From: a virus
DNA: 34,001 nt
Strand: one strand, 5' to 3'
Virus record (IMG/VR): IMGVR_UViG_3300032291_002455
Span: 1-34,001 of that record
Under the pieces are notes generated by a model. That model searched no databases. It was not told the origin of the DNA and was given only the letters and a program-made list of their open reading frames with translations. Of this stretch, positions 14,298 to 20,816 are shown piece after piece; position 1 is the first letter of the stretch, and each line of letters starts with the position of its first letter. Both the position numbers and the translations under genes were made by a program.

Positions 14298-14831
14298 ATG
14301 GAAACTAAAATCACTAAGCACACTTTCTATCCAGATGGAGAGAATGGTTTCATTCCTGATGTTCGCTTAGTTAGCGTTTCAGGAGACGACAGAGACATGG
14401 GAGTTCACTTCCTATGGCGTGGCACTAGGCAATGGCTCGCTATGAGCAAGGACAACCCTTATGGCGATAACCAATGGCTAGTAGTCGAGACTGACTACTC
14501 CGAAGAGTTCCAAGAGTGGCTTGACGAAGAGTTAAGTGGCTACGACAGTTTGGAAACTATGTTCGGAACTCTCCAAGAAAACACTAACTACAACATTGTT
14601 GTGGAAAGTAAGTTCAAAGTATCTTGGTCGTTTGAACACGAAGTTACAGGGTCAGAGATTCTTATCGTTATGAAAGATGTAACTGCCAAAGATGAATACG
14701 AGGCTGAGGTCATTGGTCAAGACATACTTGAAAAGAGTGGCTTGGACATTTACAAGGCTGAGTTAATCTTCCACGAAAGTTGGATTGACGAAATCGTTGA
14801 GACCAAAGTTGGAGGTGAAGAGAATGAGTAA
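14298..14831 (+). CDS. Acidic hypothetical protein (177 aa)
   Basis: Begins one base after the previous stop. It has an aromatic-rich central region (VHFLWRGTRQWLAMSKDNPYGDNQW) and an acidic C-terminal half. No cysteine motif or membrane segment is visible and no family is recognised. It overlaps the next gene by eight bases, indicating coupling. Confidence 0.75.
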   Translation: METKITKHTFYPDGENGFIPDVRLVSVSGDDRDMGVHFLWRGTRQWLAMSKDNPYGDNQWLVVETDYSEEFQEWLDEELSGYDSLETMFGTLQENTNYNIVVESKFKVSWSFEHEVTGSEILIVMKDVTAKDEYEAEVIGQDILEKSGLDIYKAELIFHESWIDEIVETKVGGEENE

Positions 14832-15027
14832 GCAAGTTTATTTCGTAGTTTATTACGACACCGAAGATAAGCAACTTTACCAAGACACTGGGACTTTATT
14901 GGCTCGCTTTGGTGAGGGTTCTATCTGGGACAGCGAAGAAGAAGAGTGGAATCACGAAACAGAAATCTCTGTCTTAGCAGAGGCTCAGAACGCAATGGAC
15001 ACTGTAATCAGTAATACAGCAGTCTAA
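14824..15027 (+). CDS. Acidic hypothetical protein (67 aa)
   Basis: The ATG at 14824 follows GGAGGTGAAGAG, a strong ribosome binding site lying in the end of the preceding gene; an ATG at 14785 is in frame but lacks one. MSKQVYFVVYYDTEDKQ could be a beta strand pair. Highly acidic middle (DSEEEEWNHETE). Function unknown. Confidence 0.75.
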   Translation: MSKQVYFVVYYDTEDKQLYQDTGTLLARFGEGSIWDSEEEEWNHETEISVLAEAQNAMDTVISNTAV

Positions 15028-15030
15028 GCA

Positions 15031-15059
15031 TTGACAGCGAGAGCCACTTACCCTATACT
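15031..15059 (+). promoter_or_regulatory. Sigma-70-type promoter
   Basis: TTGACA, 17 bases, TATACT, directly after the 67-aa gene and about 67 bases before the next start. Confidence 0.9.
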
Positions 15060-15126
15060 TGTAGGGTAGGTGGCAATCGCCATTTCCAAAAAGAAGTAAA
15101 ATGATTTAGAAAAGAAAGTTGGACTT

Positions 15127-15393
15127 ATGAAAAAGTTTAAAGTAATCGCAGAAATAAACTTCGAGGTTTATGACACTGACGAGTTTTCGGCTGAGCGTCA
15201 AGGGCGTATTGCCCTAGCACGATTCGTTGGAGACCCTGATGCAAATGGCTACAAAGACGAATACGCAGACCTGCCTACTCCGTCTATCCACCCAATCAGA
15301 GTTAGAGTCGCAGACGAGAATGGAAAGTTCTTGGCTGGCTGGAATCCAGCAGACTTAGAAGAGGCTGAACAGCCAGAAAAAGACGCAGAGTAA
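15127..15393 (+). CDS. Small hypothetical protein (88 aa)
   Basis: Starts MKKFKVIAEINFEVYDTDEFSAERQGRIALARFVGD, a likely beta-alpha unit, with an acidic tail. The ribosome binding site is weak (AAAGAAAG). It stands first in the transcript that includes the ClgR-like regulator. Family unknown. Confidence 0.75.
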   Translation: MKKFKVIAEINFEVYDTDEFSAERQGRIALARFVGDPDANGYKDEYADLPTPSIHPIRVRVADENGKFLAGWNPADLEEAEQPEKDAE

Positions 15394-15422
15394 TCTGCCC
15401 CGAATAGAAAGACAAAACGACA

Positions 15423-15707
15423 ATGAACCTAGCACAAGCACTTGGCTACACGATTAGAAAGATTCGTATTGCCAATGGTATGACACTCAGAGACCTGAGC
15501 GTAAAGTCAAACACTTCACTTGGCTACTTGTCTGAGATTGAACGAGGAACGAAAGAAGTTTCTTCCACAGTCTTGGAGAGTATCGCTAAGGGATTGAACA
15601 CGCCACTTTATTCCATTGTTTCAAGTTCGGCTTTGGAGATGATGTATTCATCTACCGAAATCTTTGAAAAGCCAAGCGAGAGCATGGAAAATCTAGTAAC
15701 CCTATAA
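15423..15707 (+). CDS. ClgR-like XRE-family transcription regulator (94 aa)
   Basis: An HTH_XRE protein. The helix-turn-helix region (about 21-42: TLRDLSVKSNTSLGYLSEIE then RGTKEVSST) closely resembles actinobacterial ClgR, in which TLRE-VS-SLGYLSE-ERG-KEASSELL is the hallmark. ClgR activates clpP1P2, clpC and related stress genes in Corynebacterium, Mycobacterium and Streptomyces, often beside sigma-H or sigma-R promoters. The phage protein lacks the usual long C-terminal part and ends with LVTL. The same window holds five ClgR-box-like palindromes, so it probably controls phage promoters and perhaps host Clp genes. Its own promoter (15031) is sigma-70-like. The family call is strong; targets are inferred. 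Confidence 0.85.
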   Translation: MNLAQALGYTIRKIRIANGMTLRDLSVKSNTSLGYLSEIERGTKEVSSTVLESIAKGLNTPLYSIVSSSALEMMYSSTEIFEKPSESMENLVTL

Positions 15708-15727
15708 AAAGCATAAGAAAGACAAAG

Positions 15728-15865
15728 ATGAATACTCTAATGATGTTGTCGAACGAATCGACTGTTGATGTGAACCTACTCGCTGAGAGTCAGGAACTAT
15801 TCGACCTAATCAAAAAGAACACCCCTTACAACGAACTTTTGGAGTGGGTCAACGAGAACTTCTAG
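15728..15865 (+). CDS. Small acidic protein (45 aa)
   Basis: MNTLMMLSNESTVDVNLLAESQ... is a 45-codon frame 20 bases after the ClgR-like gene, with only a weak purine-rich site upstream. The sequence is helical with an acidic C-terminus (LLEWVNENF). Its stop lies at the edge of the palindrome of promoter P5. Probably real given the spacing, but no function can be given. Confidence 0.55.
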   Translation: MNTLMMLSNESTVDVNLLAESQELFDLIKKNTPYNELLEWVNENF

Positions 15866-15928
15866 TTCTCTGTGGGCGAACAAAAAACTTTGGCATTTCG
15901 GAATAAAATGTCGTTGTATCGTGTTATA
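15865..15928 (+). promoter_or_regulatory. Half-degenerate ClgR-box-like palindrome plus sigma-R/H-type promoter P5
   Basis: GTTCTCT-GTG-GGCGAAC (15865-15881), then CGGAAT (15899-15904), 18 bases, GTTATA (15923-15928). Centre-to-GTT distance is again 50 bases. TTGGCA replaces TTGACA. Confidence 0.7.
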
Positions 15929-16015
15929 CTAAGTGTAGCAAGAAAGCGAAAGCCAGATTGCCACCCCAGACCAAAAGGCTCTGGGAAATTACGAAGAGAC
16001 GAAGGATGTGGTCAA

Positions 16016-16339
16016 GTGGCTAAAACCCTTACCCCAACTGTAAAAGGCAAGACTGTTGAACTTGGTTGGTCAGCAGAAGTTAGACAAGCGTTAGAGATGT
16101 ATCGTAACGCTCTCGAAGCGAAGAAAGAGGCAGACAAGGCTAAGGCTGAGGCTGAGGTCATTCTTCGTGAGAAACTCGGTGACGCTGAGTTCGCTACCAT
16201 TGGTGGCTCTAAGGCATTCAAGATGTCTCAGGTCATTATGGAAAGAGTGGACAACGCAAAGTTGTTAGCCGAGTTCCCAGCAGTCCACGCAGAAGTTCTG
16301 GTTGACGGTTCTTACGAGTTCATCAAGACCGTAAACTAG
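16016..16339 (+). CDS. Coiled-coil protein resembling a YqaJ-recombinase C-terminal region (107 aa)
   Basis: GTG start with GAAGGA at 16001-16006. ALEMYRNALEAKKEADKAKAEAEVI forms a helix, then ILREKLGDAEFATIGGSKAFKMS follows. This helix-plus-LGDAE-GG pattern is seen at the C-terminus of YqaJ-type phage recombinases and in stand-alone phage proteins. No nuclease residues are present, so it would not be a recombinase by itself. The 85-base leader after promoter P5 contains a CCCAGA/TCTGGG stem (15965-15985). Confidence 0.65.
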   Translation: MAKTLTPTVKGKTVELGWSAEVRQALEMYRNALEAKKEADKAKAEAEVILREKLGDAEFATIGGSKAFKMSQVIMERVDNAKLLAEFPAVHAEVLVDGSYEFIKTVN

Positions 16340-16341
16340 CA

Positions 16342-16615
16342 ACGGCTTGGCGAGCAGTGGTTTCCCCATTGCTCGCCAAACGGCTAGCCGTATCACCTGA
16401 TACCTTAGTGCCTAAGATACACGGCTAGTCAAAACGGCAAGCCCCCTAATCTCCCCCTGTGAAGTCAGCAGGGATAACGGATAAAGGTTAGGGGGTTTTG
16501 TCATACCCTAACGGCTCGCCCTATACGGACAGCACGGCAAGCACAAACGGCAAGCCCCTTACAAGATAAACGGCTAGCCCCTAACGGCAAGCCTTTACGC
16601 ACATAACGGCAAGCC
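16342..16615 (+). repeat. ACGGCNNGC repeat island 3
   Basis: About ten copies in 270 bases, near 16342, 16380, 16420, 16434, 16510, 16533, 16545, 16569, 16582 and 16604, all oriented alike (CAAGCC, CTAGCC and CTCGCC endings). A strong stem (TTGGCGAGCA / TTGCTCGCCAA, 16347-16380) is built partly from repeat sequence. Confidence 0.85.
16443..16500 (+). terminator. Intrinsic terminator within repeat island 3
   Basis: CCCCCTAA pairs with TTAGGGGG across a structured loop (CCCTG/CAGGG inside) and is followed by TTTTGT. Confidence 0.75.
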
Positions 16616-16874
16616 TTTTGTGTTCTTATGTAATAAGCCCCCGTAGAACTCAACGGGTCGTCTTTTTGACGCTCTATGTATAGAGCGAACACAAACCCTA
16701 ACGGGTCGTCTTTTTTAAGAAATAGAAATGAGGGAGAAGCAGAAGCCCAGAGGAGATGACGCATGGAGAAAAAGCATAAGACCTTATGGAATAAAGCCAG
16801 ATGGAAGGGAGATGGAAGCGAAGGGGGGAAAGTAAAAGCATAAGAAGTGCTGAAGAGAGGAAGCAAAAAAATGT

Positions 16875-16945
16875 GGGTATCCAGTTTTTCCTTGCGAGCC
16901 TCAGATTTTTTATCCATGCCTCGCATGGAAAAACAAGGGACTTGA
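16875..16945. repeat. CCATGC hairpin family, copy 4
   Basis: GGGTATCCAGTTTTTCCTTGC on the left, CCATGCCTCGCATGGAAAAACAAGGGACT on the right. The left arm has CCTTGC instead of CCATGC. Confidence 0.7.
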
Positions 16946-17112
16946 CTTTTTTTGGATTTTGTTTTTTTTGTTTTCTTTTTTTTATTTTGGATTTGATTTT
17001 GATTTTGATTTTGATTTTGGATTTTTATTTTTAATCTTTTTTCGTTCCCAGTTATTTTATTTTGTTCCCAGTTATTTTGTTCCCAGTTATCTCATTTTGT
17101 TCCCATTTATCC
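16945..17112 (+). repeat. T-rich tract with tandem GATTTT and GTTCCCAGTTAT repeats
   Basis: A poly-T region changes into GATTTT repeats (about 16991-17022), then four imperfect copies of TTTTGTTCCCAGTTAT (about 17042-17112) lead straight into the ClgR-box-like palindrome. Low-complexity, strongly strand-skewed DNA. Confidence 0.75.
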
Positions 17113-17113
17113 T

Positions 17114-17177
17114 GTTCGCTCTGAGCAAACAAAAAAGATTGGCACTTGGGAATAAAAACCTTGCTTATCGTGTTATC
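17114..17177 (+). promoter_or_regulatory. ClgR-box-like palindrome plus sigma-R/H-type promoter P6
   Basis: GTTCGCT-CTG-AGCAAAC (17114-17130), then GGGAAT (17148-17153), 18 bases, GTTATC (17172-17177), centre-to-GTT 50 bases. The leader GGCACTAAGGAGGTGA that follows pairs fully with the 16S rRNA end. Confidence 0.75.
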
Positions 17178-17206
17178 TTATGTATAGGCACTAAGGAGGT
17201 GATTTT

Positions 17207-17362
17207 ATGAAGTGTAAAGTTTGGTTATTCACCAAGTATGACAACTCTATTCCTGCGACCTGCGTGGAGTTTGAGTGGGCAGATTTGGCTGTTGCGACTG
17301 CTTTTGTTCAATGGTTCAACCTGAACAATAGCGACAGACACGCCTCAATAGAGGCAGAGTAG
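17207..17362 (+). CDS. Small hypothetical protein (51 aa)
   Basis: MKCKVWLFTKYDNSIPATCVE... follows AAGGAGGTGA by five bases, the strongest Shine-Dalgarno type in the window. The first half is probably beta, the second helical (ADLAVATAFVQWFNL). It is the first gene behind P6. Nothing identifies its function. Confidence 0.7.
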   Translation: MKCKVWLFTKYDNSIPATCVEFEWADLAVATAFVQWFNLNNSDRHASIEAE

Positions 17363-17369
17363 TCCTGAG

Positions 17370-17396
17370 ACCTGAGCAAGTCCTAAAAAGGCTCAT
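17370..17396 (+). repeat. CCTGAGCAAG-AAAAAGGCTCA element, copy 1
   Basis: ACCTGAGCAAGT-TAAAAAGGCTCA contains a GAGC/GCTC stem. A close copy follows the gene ending at 18309. Both lie directly after a gene, as a weak terminator or processing site would. Confidence 0.6.
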
Positions 17397-17403
17397 ACAT
17401 ACA

Positions 17404-17421
17404 TTTCCTGGGTCCAGGAAA
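17404..17421. promoter_or_regulatory. Perfect palindrome TTTCCTGG-GT-CCAGGAAA
   Basis: Eight-base arms 17 bases before a GTG start; could be an operator or a hairpin controlling translation of the 79-aa gene. Confidence 0.5.
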
Positions 17422-17437
17422 CTACATAGGAGACAAA

Positions 17438-17677
17438 GTGAAAAGAAAACTAGAACTGGAAGTCAAAACTGTTGATACCATTTTGGACATTTTAAGTGGC
17501 TTGCTTCACGCTGGAATTGAAATGGAAAAGTTTTTGGAAAATGAGGGGCAACCTGTTCCTAAAAAACTTAGAAAACAAAATGCTAGAACTTTGATGGCTC
17601 ACATGGAACTGGCAATGGCACTTCGTTCAGTTGAGATTGCTGAACTGGAAGAAGTGTTCGCTCTCGAACAAAACTAA
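17438..17677 (+). CDS. Helical hypothetical protein (79 aa)
   Basis: GTG start with ATAGGAGAC upstream. MKRKLELEVKTVDTILDILSGLLHAG... is almost all helix with a leucine-rich pattern and basic middle (KKLRKQN). Probably read together with the 51-aa gene. A terminator follows directly. Family unknown. Confidence 0.75.
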   Translation: MKRKLELEVKTVDTILDILSGLLHAGIEMEKFLENEGQPVPKKLRKQNARTLMAHMELAMALRSVEIAELEEVFALEQN

Positions 17678-17685
17678 ATAAAAAG

Positions 17686-17716
17686 ATTCCACCTCGAAAG
17701 AGGTGGGATTTTTTTG
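17686..17716 (+). terminator. Intrinsic terminator
   Basis: ATTCCACCTC, GAAA loop, GAGGTGGGAT, then seven T. Very strong. Confidence 0.95.
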
Positions 17717-17726
17717 CCAAAAAATA

Positions 17727-17780
17727 GGGTCACCAATTTTTCCGTGCTTCAAGACTCGCATGGAAAAAGCGACCACCTGG
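17727..17780. repeat. CCATGC hairpin family, copy 5
   Basis: GGGTCACCAATTTTTCCGTGC, then GCATGGAAAAAGCGACCACCTGG. It sits 10 bases after the terminator, the same order as at 12.7 kb. Confidence 0.7.
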
Positions 17781-17848
17781 CTTCGCTTCGCTTCGCTCGC
17801 TTCTTCAGGTTCTTATGCTTTATCTGGTTTGATGAGTTGCCTCTGGCT

Positions 17849-17912
17849 GTTCGCCCTGAGCATACAAAAAAGATTGCTGTATGGGAAGAAAAAGCGAGGT
17901 TATTGTGTTATC
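17849..17912 (+). promoter_or_regulatory. Degenerate ClgR-box-like palindrome plus sigma-R/H-type promoter P7
   Basis: GTTCGCC-CTG-AGCATAC (17849-17865), GGGAAG (17883-17888), 18 bases, GTTATC (17907-17912), centre-to-GTT 50 bases. The 3' part and leader (GTTATCTTATGTATAGGCAC then TAAGGAGGTGA) are identical to P6, so these two arose by duplication. Confidence 0.75.
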
Positions 17913-17940
17913 TTATGTATAGGCACTAAGGAGGTGAAAA

Positions 17941-18309
17941 ATGGAAAACTTACAGACAACAGAGGTGACGCTTACAAGCGACTGCACTTGCGTTGATGAG
18001 GATGGTAACTACATTGAAGAATGTTTTGGTTGCTGGGATGACTCTAAGTATGACTTAGGGGAGTTAGTATCAACTGTTCAGACTGAAAAAGGCTGGACTC
18101 AGGTTGCTGTCGAATACAAGGGAGTTTCTTGGCGTAGAGTTTCTGGCGAGTTCTTTATGGACTTCGATACCGAAAACTTGATTCAAGTATTCTCTCTCAA
18201 TGGCGACTTCAAGTTAGTGTTCACTTACACTGATGGCGAGTTATCGCTAGTTCGCTATTCGCATGATGAGCCAACTGGCACTGGCAAGATTACCTTTAAG
18301 GCAATCTAG
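17941..18309 (+). CDS. Hypothetical protein with N-terminal cysteine cluster (122 aa)
   Basis: Driven by P7 with AAGGAGGTGAAAA before the ATG. The N-terminus has SDCTCVDEDGNYIEECFGCW, four cysteines that may bind zinc. The rest is rich in beta-prone stretches (WTQVAVEYKGVSWRRVSG, FKLVFTYTDGELSLVRY). The family is not recognised. A second copy of the CCTGAGCAAG element follows its stop. Confidence 0.75.
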   Translation: MENLQTTEVTLTSDCTCVDEDGNYIEECFGCWDDSKYDLGELVSTVQTEKGWTQVAVEYKGVSWRRVSGEFFMDFDTENLIQVFSLNGDFKLVFTYTDGELSLVRYSHDEPTGTGKITFKAI

Positions 18310-18317
18310 TCTCCCTA

Positions 18318-18343
18318 ACCTGAGCAAGTTATAAAAAGGCTCA
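18318..18343 (+). repeat. CCTGAGCAAG-AAAAAGGCTCA element, copy 2
   Basis: Near copy of the element at 17370 (AACCTGAGCAAGTTATAAAA, then AGGCTCA), here followed by a run of A. Confidence 0.6.
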
Positions 18344-18361
18344 AAAAAAGTTTTACAAAAT

Positions 18362-18391
18362 GGGAATAAAAAGTTAGTTCCTAGTGTTATA
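18362..18391 (+). promoter_or_regulatory. Sigma-R/H-type promoter P8
   Basis: GGGAAT, 18 bases, GTTATA, 40 bases before the ATG at 18431. TTTACA lies just upstream in place of TTGACA. Confidence 0.8.
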
Positions 18392-18430
18392 GTTATTGTG
18401 TTCAAATAAAGTTTCTTGAAAGGAGACACC

Positions 18431-18895
18431 ATGAACAACACCCTAACCCCGGCGAGCGAGCGTCAAATCTCGTTCCTTAACTCTCTACTTGCTGAGCGTG
18501 AGAACACGCTAGTCGTGGAGTTCGCTGGCTTGACTTCTAAGCAAGCCTCAGAGTTCATTGGAACTCTAATCAACGCCCCTAAGCGTGTTGCTGGTGTTCG
18601 TGCCGACTTCCCGGTTTTAGAGGGTATGTATCGCAACAACGCTGGCGTTATCTACAAGGTTCAGGCTAGTCGTGAGACTGGTCGCCTTTACGCCAAGTTC
18701 CTAGATGTTGCTATGCGTAAGTTCGAGTTCGAGGCTGGTGCAATGCGTCACCTCAACGCCGAAATGCGTATGAGCGTTGAGGAGGCTAAGGCGTTCGGCG
18801 TGGAATACGGTTTCTGCGTAGTTTGTGGAAAGTTCCTTACCGACCCTGTATCCGTTGCTCAGGGTATCGGCCCGGTCTGTATCACTAAGGTCTAA
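18431..18895 (+). CDS. DUF6011-like zinc protein (154 aa)
   Basis: AAAGGAGACACC precedes the ATG. The N-terminal part (PASERQISFLNSLLAERE, then SKQASEFIGTLINAPKR) is a short helical domain seen in many phage proteins. The C-terminal FCVVCGKFLTDPVSVAQGIG then PVC is the signature of DUF6011-type zinc sites (CxxC...GIGPxC). The gene is richer in GC and CGT/CGC codons than its neighbours, which suggests a different origin. Function is unknown; these proteins often accompany phage replication genes. Confidence 0.8.
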   Translation: MNNTLTPASERQISFLNSLLAERENTLVVEFAGLTSKQASEFIGTLINAPKRVAGVRADFPVLEGMYRNNAGVIYKVQASRETGRLYAKFLDVAMRKFEFEAGAMRHLNAEMRMSVEEAKAFGVEYGFCVVCGKFLTDPVSVAQGIGPVCITKV

Positions 18896-18920
18896 GCCGA
18901 TACGGTTCGCCCCTAGAAAG

Positions 18921-18948
18921 CCCTTGCTGGAAACGGCAAGGGTTTTTT
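18921..18948 (+). terminator. Intrinsic terminator using a repeat unit as its right arm
   Basis: CCCTTGC pairs with GCAAGGG, followed by TTTTTT. The right arm lies in AACGGCAAGGG, a member of the ACGGCNNGC family. Confidence 0.9.
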
Positions 18949-18956
18949 AGTATCTG

Positions 18957-19335
18957 GCACGGCTCGCCCTTGAACACGGCTGGCAAGGCTAACGGCTGGC
19001 TTGCTTGACGGCTCGCCTTATGAACACCGTTAGGCGTTCCAACGGCTCGCCTTTGACGGCTAGCCCCTGTGGACTAACGGCTAGCCCTGTATAAGCCAAC
19101 GGCTCGCCTTTGACGGCTCGCCCTATAAAGAATGACGGTAAGGCTTGACGGCTAGCCCTGTGGGAGTTTGACGGCTTGCTTTAACGGCTAGCCTGTAAAA
19201 AGATTGACGGCAAGCCTTTTTGACGGCAAGCGTGTAAATAATCAACGGCAAGCCTTATAAGACTTAAAAAGCCAACGGTGAGCCTTTTTTGGACTTGTAT
19301 GTATGTAGGCGTGAAAAATGCTAACGGTAAGCGTT
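18957..19335 (+). repeat. ACGGCNNGC repeat island 4 (densest)
   Basis: About 16-18 copies in 380 bases, all in the same orientation: ACGGCTCGCC, ACGGCTAGCC, ACGGCAAGCC and variants with TG or TT in the middle; the last two have ACGGT. Spacing varies, typically 15-35 bases, so they are not tandem copies. No reading frame is conserved across them. Confidence 0.9.
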
Positions 19336-19744
19336 TTTAATGAAAAATACAAAAATAGAAATAAAAATAAAAAAGTCGCAAGAAGCCTTGCGAAGAAAAG
19401 CATAAGAAATGCGAAAAAAGCATAAAAAGGCGAAAAATAGCCAAAAATGAGCGAAGAAGCAAAAAATAAGAAAATAAATAAAAGCAAAAAGAGGCGAAGG
19501 CGAAGAAAAATAAAAGCATAAGAAGCATAGAAAAAATGGACACCTGCAAAAAAAAGTTTCATGGGAAATAAAAAAGTTTCACAAAAGAAAGAAGTTTCAG
19601 CAAAAGAAAGAAGTTTCAGGCTGGCTGAGGCTGGAAAAGTGCGTCTAGATAGGCTTTGGGAAGCCTGTTCAGGCGTGAAAGTGGGAAAAGTGGGGGGAGG
19701 TGCGTAGTTTCAGGAAAAAGCGAAGGAGAGGGAGTTTTAAAAAA

Positions 19745-19808
19745 GGGTGAGGGGTTTTTCCATGCAAGTTTTTAGTCCATGCTTCGCATGGAAAACTAGA
19801 TGACCTGG
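19745..19808. repeat. CCATGC hairpin family, copy 6
   Basis: GGGTGAGGGGTTTTTCCATGC, then CCATGCTTCGCATGGAAAAC and GATGACCTGG. The inner stem is CCATGC/GCATGG. Confidence 0.75.
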
Positions 19809-19849
19809 CTTGCTTCCAGGCTGGGCTTCTTGGGCCTGGTGCATTAAAA

Positions 19850-20243
19850 GCATAAGAAAAAGTAAAAATGCAGAGGAAAGTCAAAACCATGTTGCAAAAA
19901 ATAAAGAAATAAGAAAGAAAAAGAAATGAAAAAGAAAGAAGAAAGAGAAAAAAGCAAAAAGTATAAAAGTTTTGGAAGAAAAAATCAAGCGAGTCAGGAA
20001 AAATGATGCATGGGACTAAAAAACAAAAAAAAGTTTCGCATCTTGCATGGAAAATTTGATGACCTAGCCTCGCTTCAGGAGGAAAATAAAAAAAGAAGCG
20101 AAGGTGTTGGTGCGAAAAAGCATAAGAAAAAGAAAAAAGCGAAGGAAGCGTCAGCCATGCTGAAGAAAAAGCAAAAAGTATAGAAGTTGTTGAGAAGAAA
20201 GTCAAGCGAGTCGAAAAAAGTTTCGCATCTTGCATGGAAAAAA
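19850..20243 (+). repeat. Imperfect direct duplication in the purine-rich tract
   Basis: The order CATAAGAAAAAG ... GCAAAAAGTATA-AAGTT ... TCAAGCGAGTC ... AAAGTTTCGCATCTTGCATGG occurs at about 19850-20052 and again at about 20121-20239, with internal differences. Both copies end in the right arm of the CCATGC hairpin family. Confidence 0.65.
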
Positions 20244-20470
20244 AAGGCAGCGTGCTTCAGTTTGCGGCACTAAGTTCATGTATCCTCAGTGCGAGGAAGA
20301 AAAAGTATAAATAAAGTTTTATGTTTGTCAAGTCGATTTGTAAAAAAGTTTGATGAGTCCCATGCGTTTTTCCTCTGGGAAAATAGGGTCGCCGCATTTT
20401 CCATGTGCCGCAGTTTCCATTTTTCTTCAGCCTTCATCTTTTTCTATTTCATAAAGTTTTTCTCTGCTTC

Positions 20471-20500
20471 GGGAATAAATGTCCTGCTCCATGAGTTATA
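20471..20500 (+). promoter_or_regulatory. Sigma-R/H-type promoter P9
   Basis: GGGAAT, 18 bases, GTTATA, then the leader TATTATGTAGGCACTAAGGG and AGGTGA, related to those of P6 and P7. Confidence 0.8.
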
Positions 20501-20531
20501 TATTATGTAGGCACTAAGGGAGGTGAATACT

Positions 20532-20657
20532 ATGGAACTAACAGATAAAGAAGCAACAGCAATCAAGGCAATCTTTACCGATTGGCAAGAGGGAGCAACA
20601 ACAGCAGAAGAAGCCCTCTTTGATTTGGAGCAACTCATCAATGGTGAAGAGGACTAA
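20532..20657 (+). CDS. Small acidic helical protein (41 aa)
   Basis: MELTDKEATAIKAIFTDWQEG... is acidic and helical. It follows AAGGGAGGTGAATACT and is flanked by promoter P9 and a terminator, which supports a real single-gene transcript. Function unknown. Confidence 0.65.
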   Translation: MELTDKEATAIKAIFTDWQEGATTAEEALFDLEQLINGEED

Positions 20658-20680
20658 TACACCGACTCATCTCAACAAGA

Positions 20681-20712
20681 CCCTCGAACAGAAATGTTCG
20701 GGGGTTTTGTTT
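20681..20712 (+). terminator. Intrinsic terminator
   Basis: CCCTCGAAC pairs with GTTCGGGGG, followed by TTTTGTTTT. Confidence 0.8.
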
Positions 20713-20816
20713 TACGCCGAGGAAGGCTGAGCCGCTTCCATCGTGCATGGAATTTAAGGCCGCCTGTTTCTGCCTCCAAGTTCTACGCCGACTCATCAAA
20801 AAACTTACGCCGATTG

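Larger units (their letters stand above)
16340..17206. other. Gene-free region of 870 bases
   Basis: No convincing gene. From left to right: repeat island 3 with a terminator; a direct repeat AACGGGTCGTCTTTTT (16652 and 16700) flanking the palindrome GCTCTATGTATAGAGC; a hairpin-family copy; a T-rich tract; four GTTCCCAGTTAT-type repeats; and promoter P6. Confidence 0.7.
18896..20531. other. Gene-free tract of 1.6 kb: repeat island, purine-rich DNA and hairpins
   Basis: No credible gene. After island 4 (to 19335) comes 1.1 kb in which the + strand is very rich in A and G (AAAGAAAGAAG, AAAAAGCATAAG). CCATGC-family hairpins lie at 19745, about 20005 and about 20220, and a part copy at 20384. 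A segment of about 120 bases is duplicated. Promoter P9 ends the region. It is a candidate origin or non-coding RNA region. Confidence 0.7.

Noticed and set aside
16501-16926. Minus-strand open frame of 141 codons over repeat island 3
   Set aside because: Crosses repeats and terminator sequence, low-complexity product, no ribosome binding site.
18957-19335. Repeat island 4 as a CRISPR array
   Set aside because: Units are only 10-11 bases, spacing is irregular, there is no conserved long repeat and no cas gene.
19669-20235. Minus-strand open frame of 188 codons
   Set aside because: It is a by-product of the purine-rich + strand: almost only F, S, L and A with no start signal.
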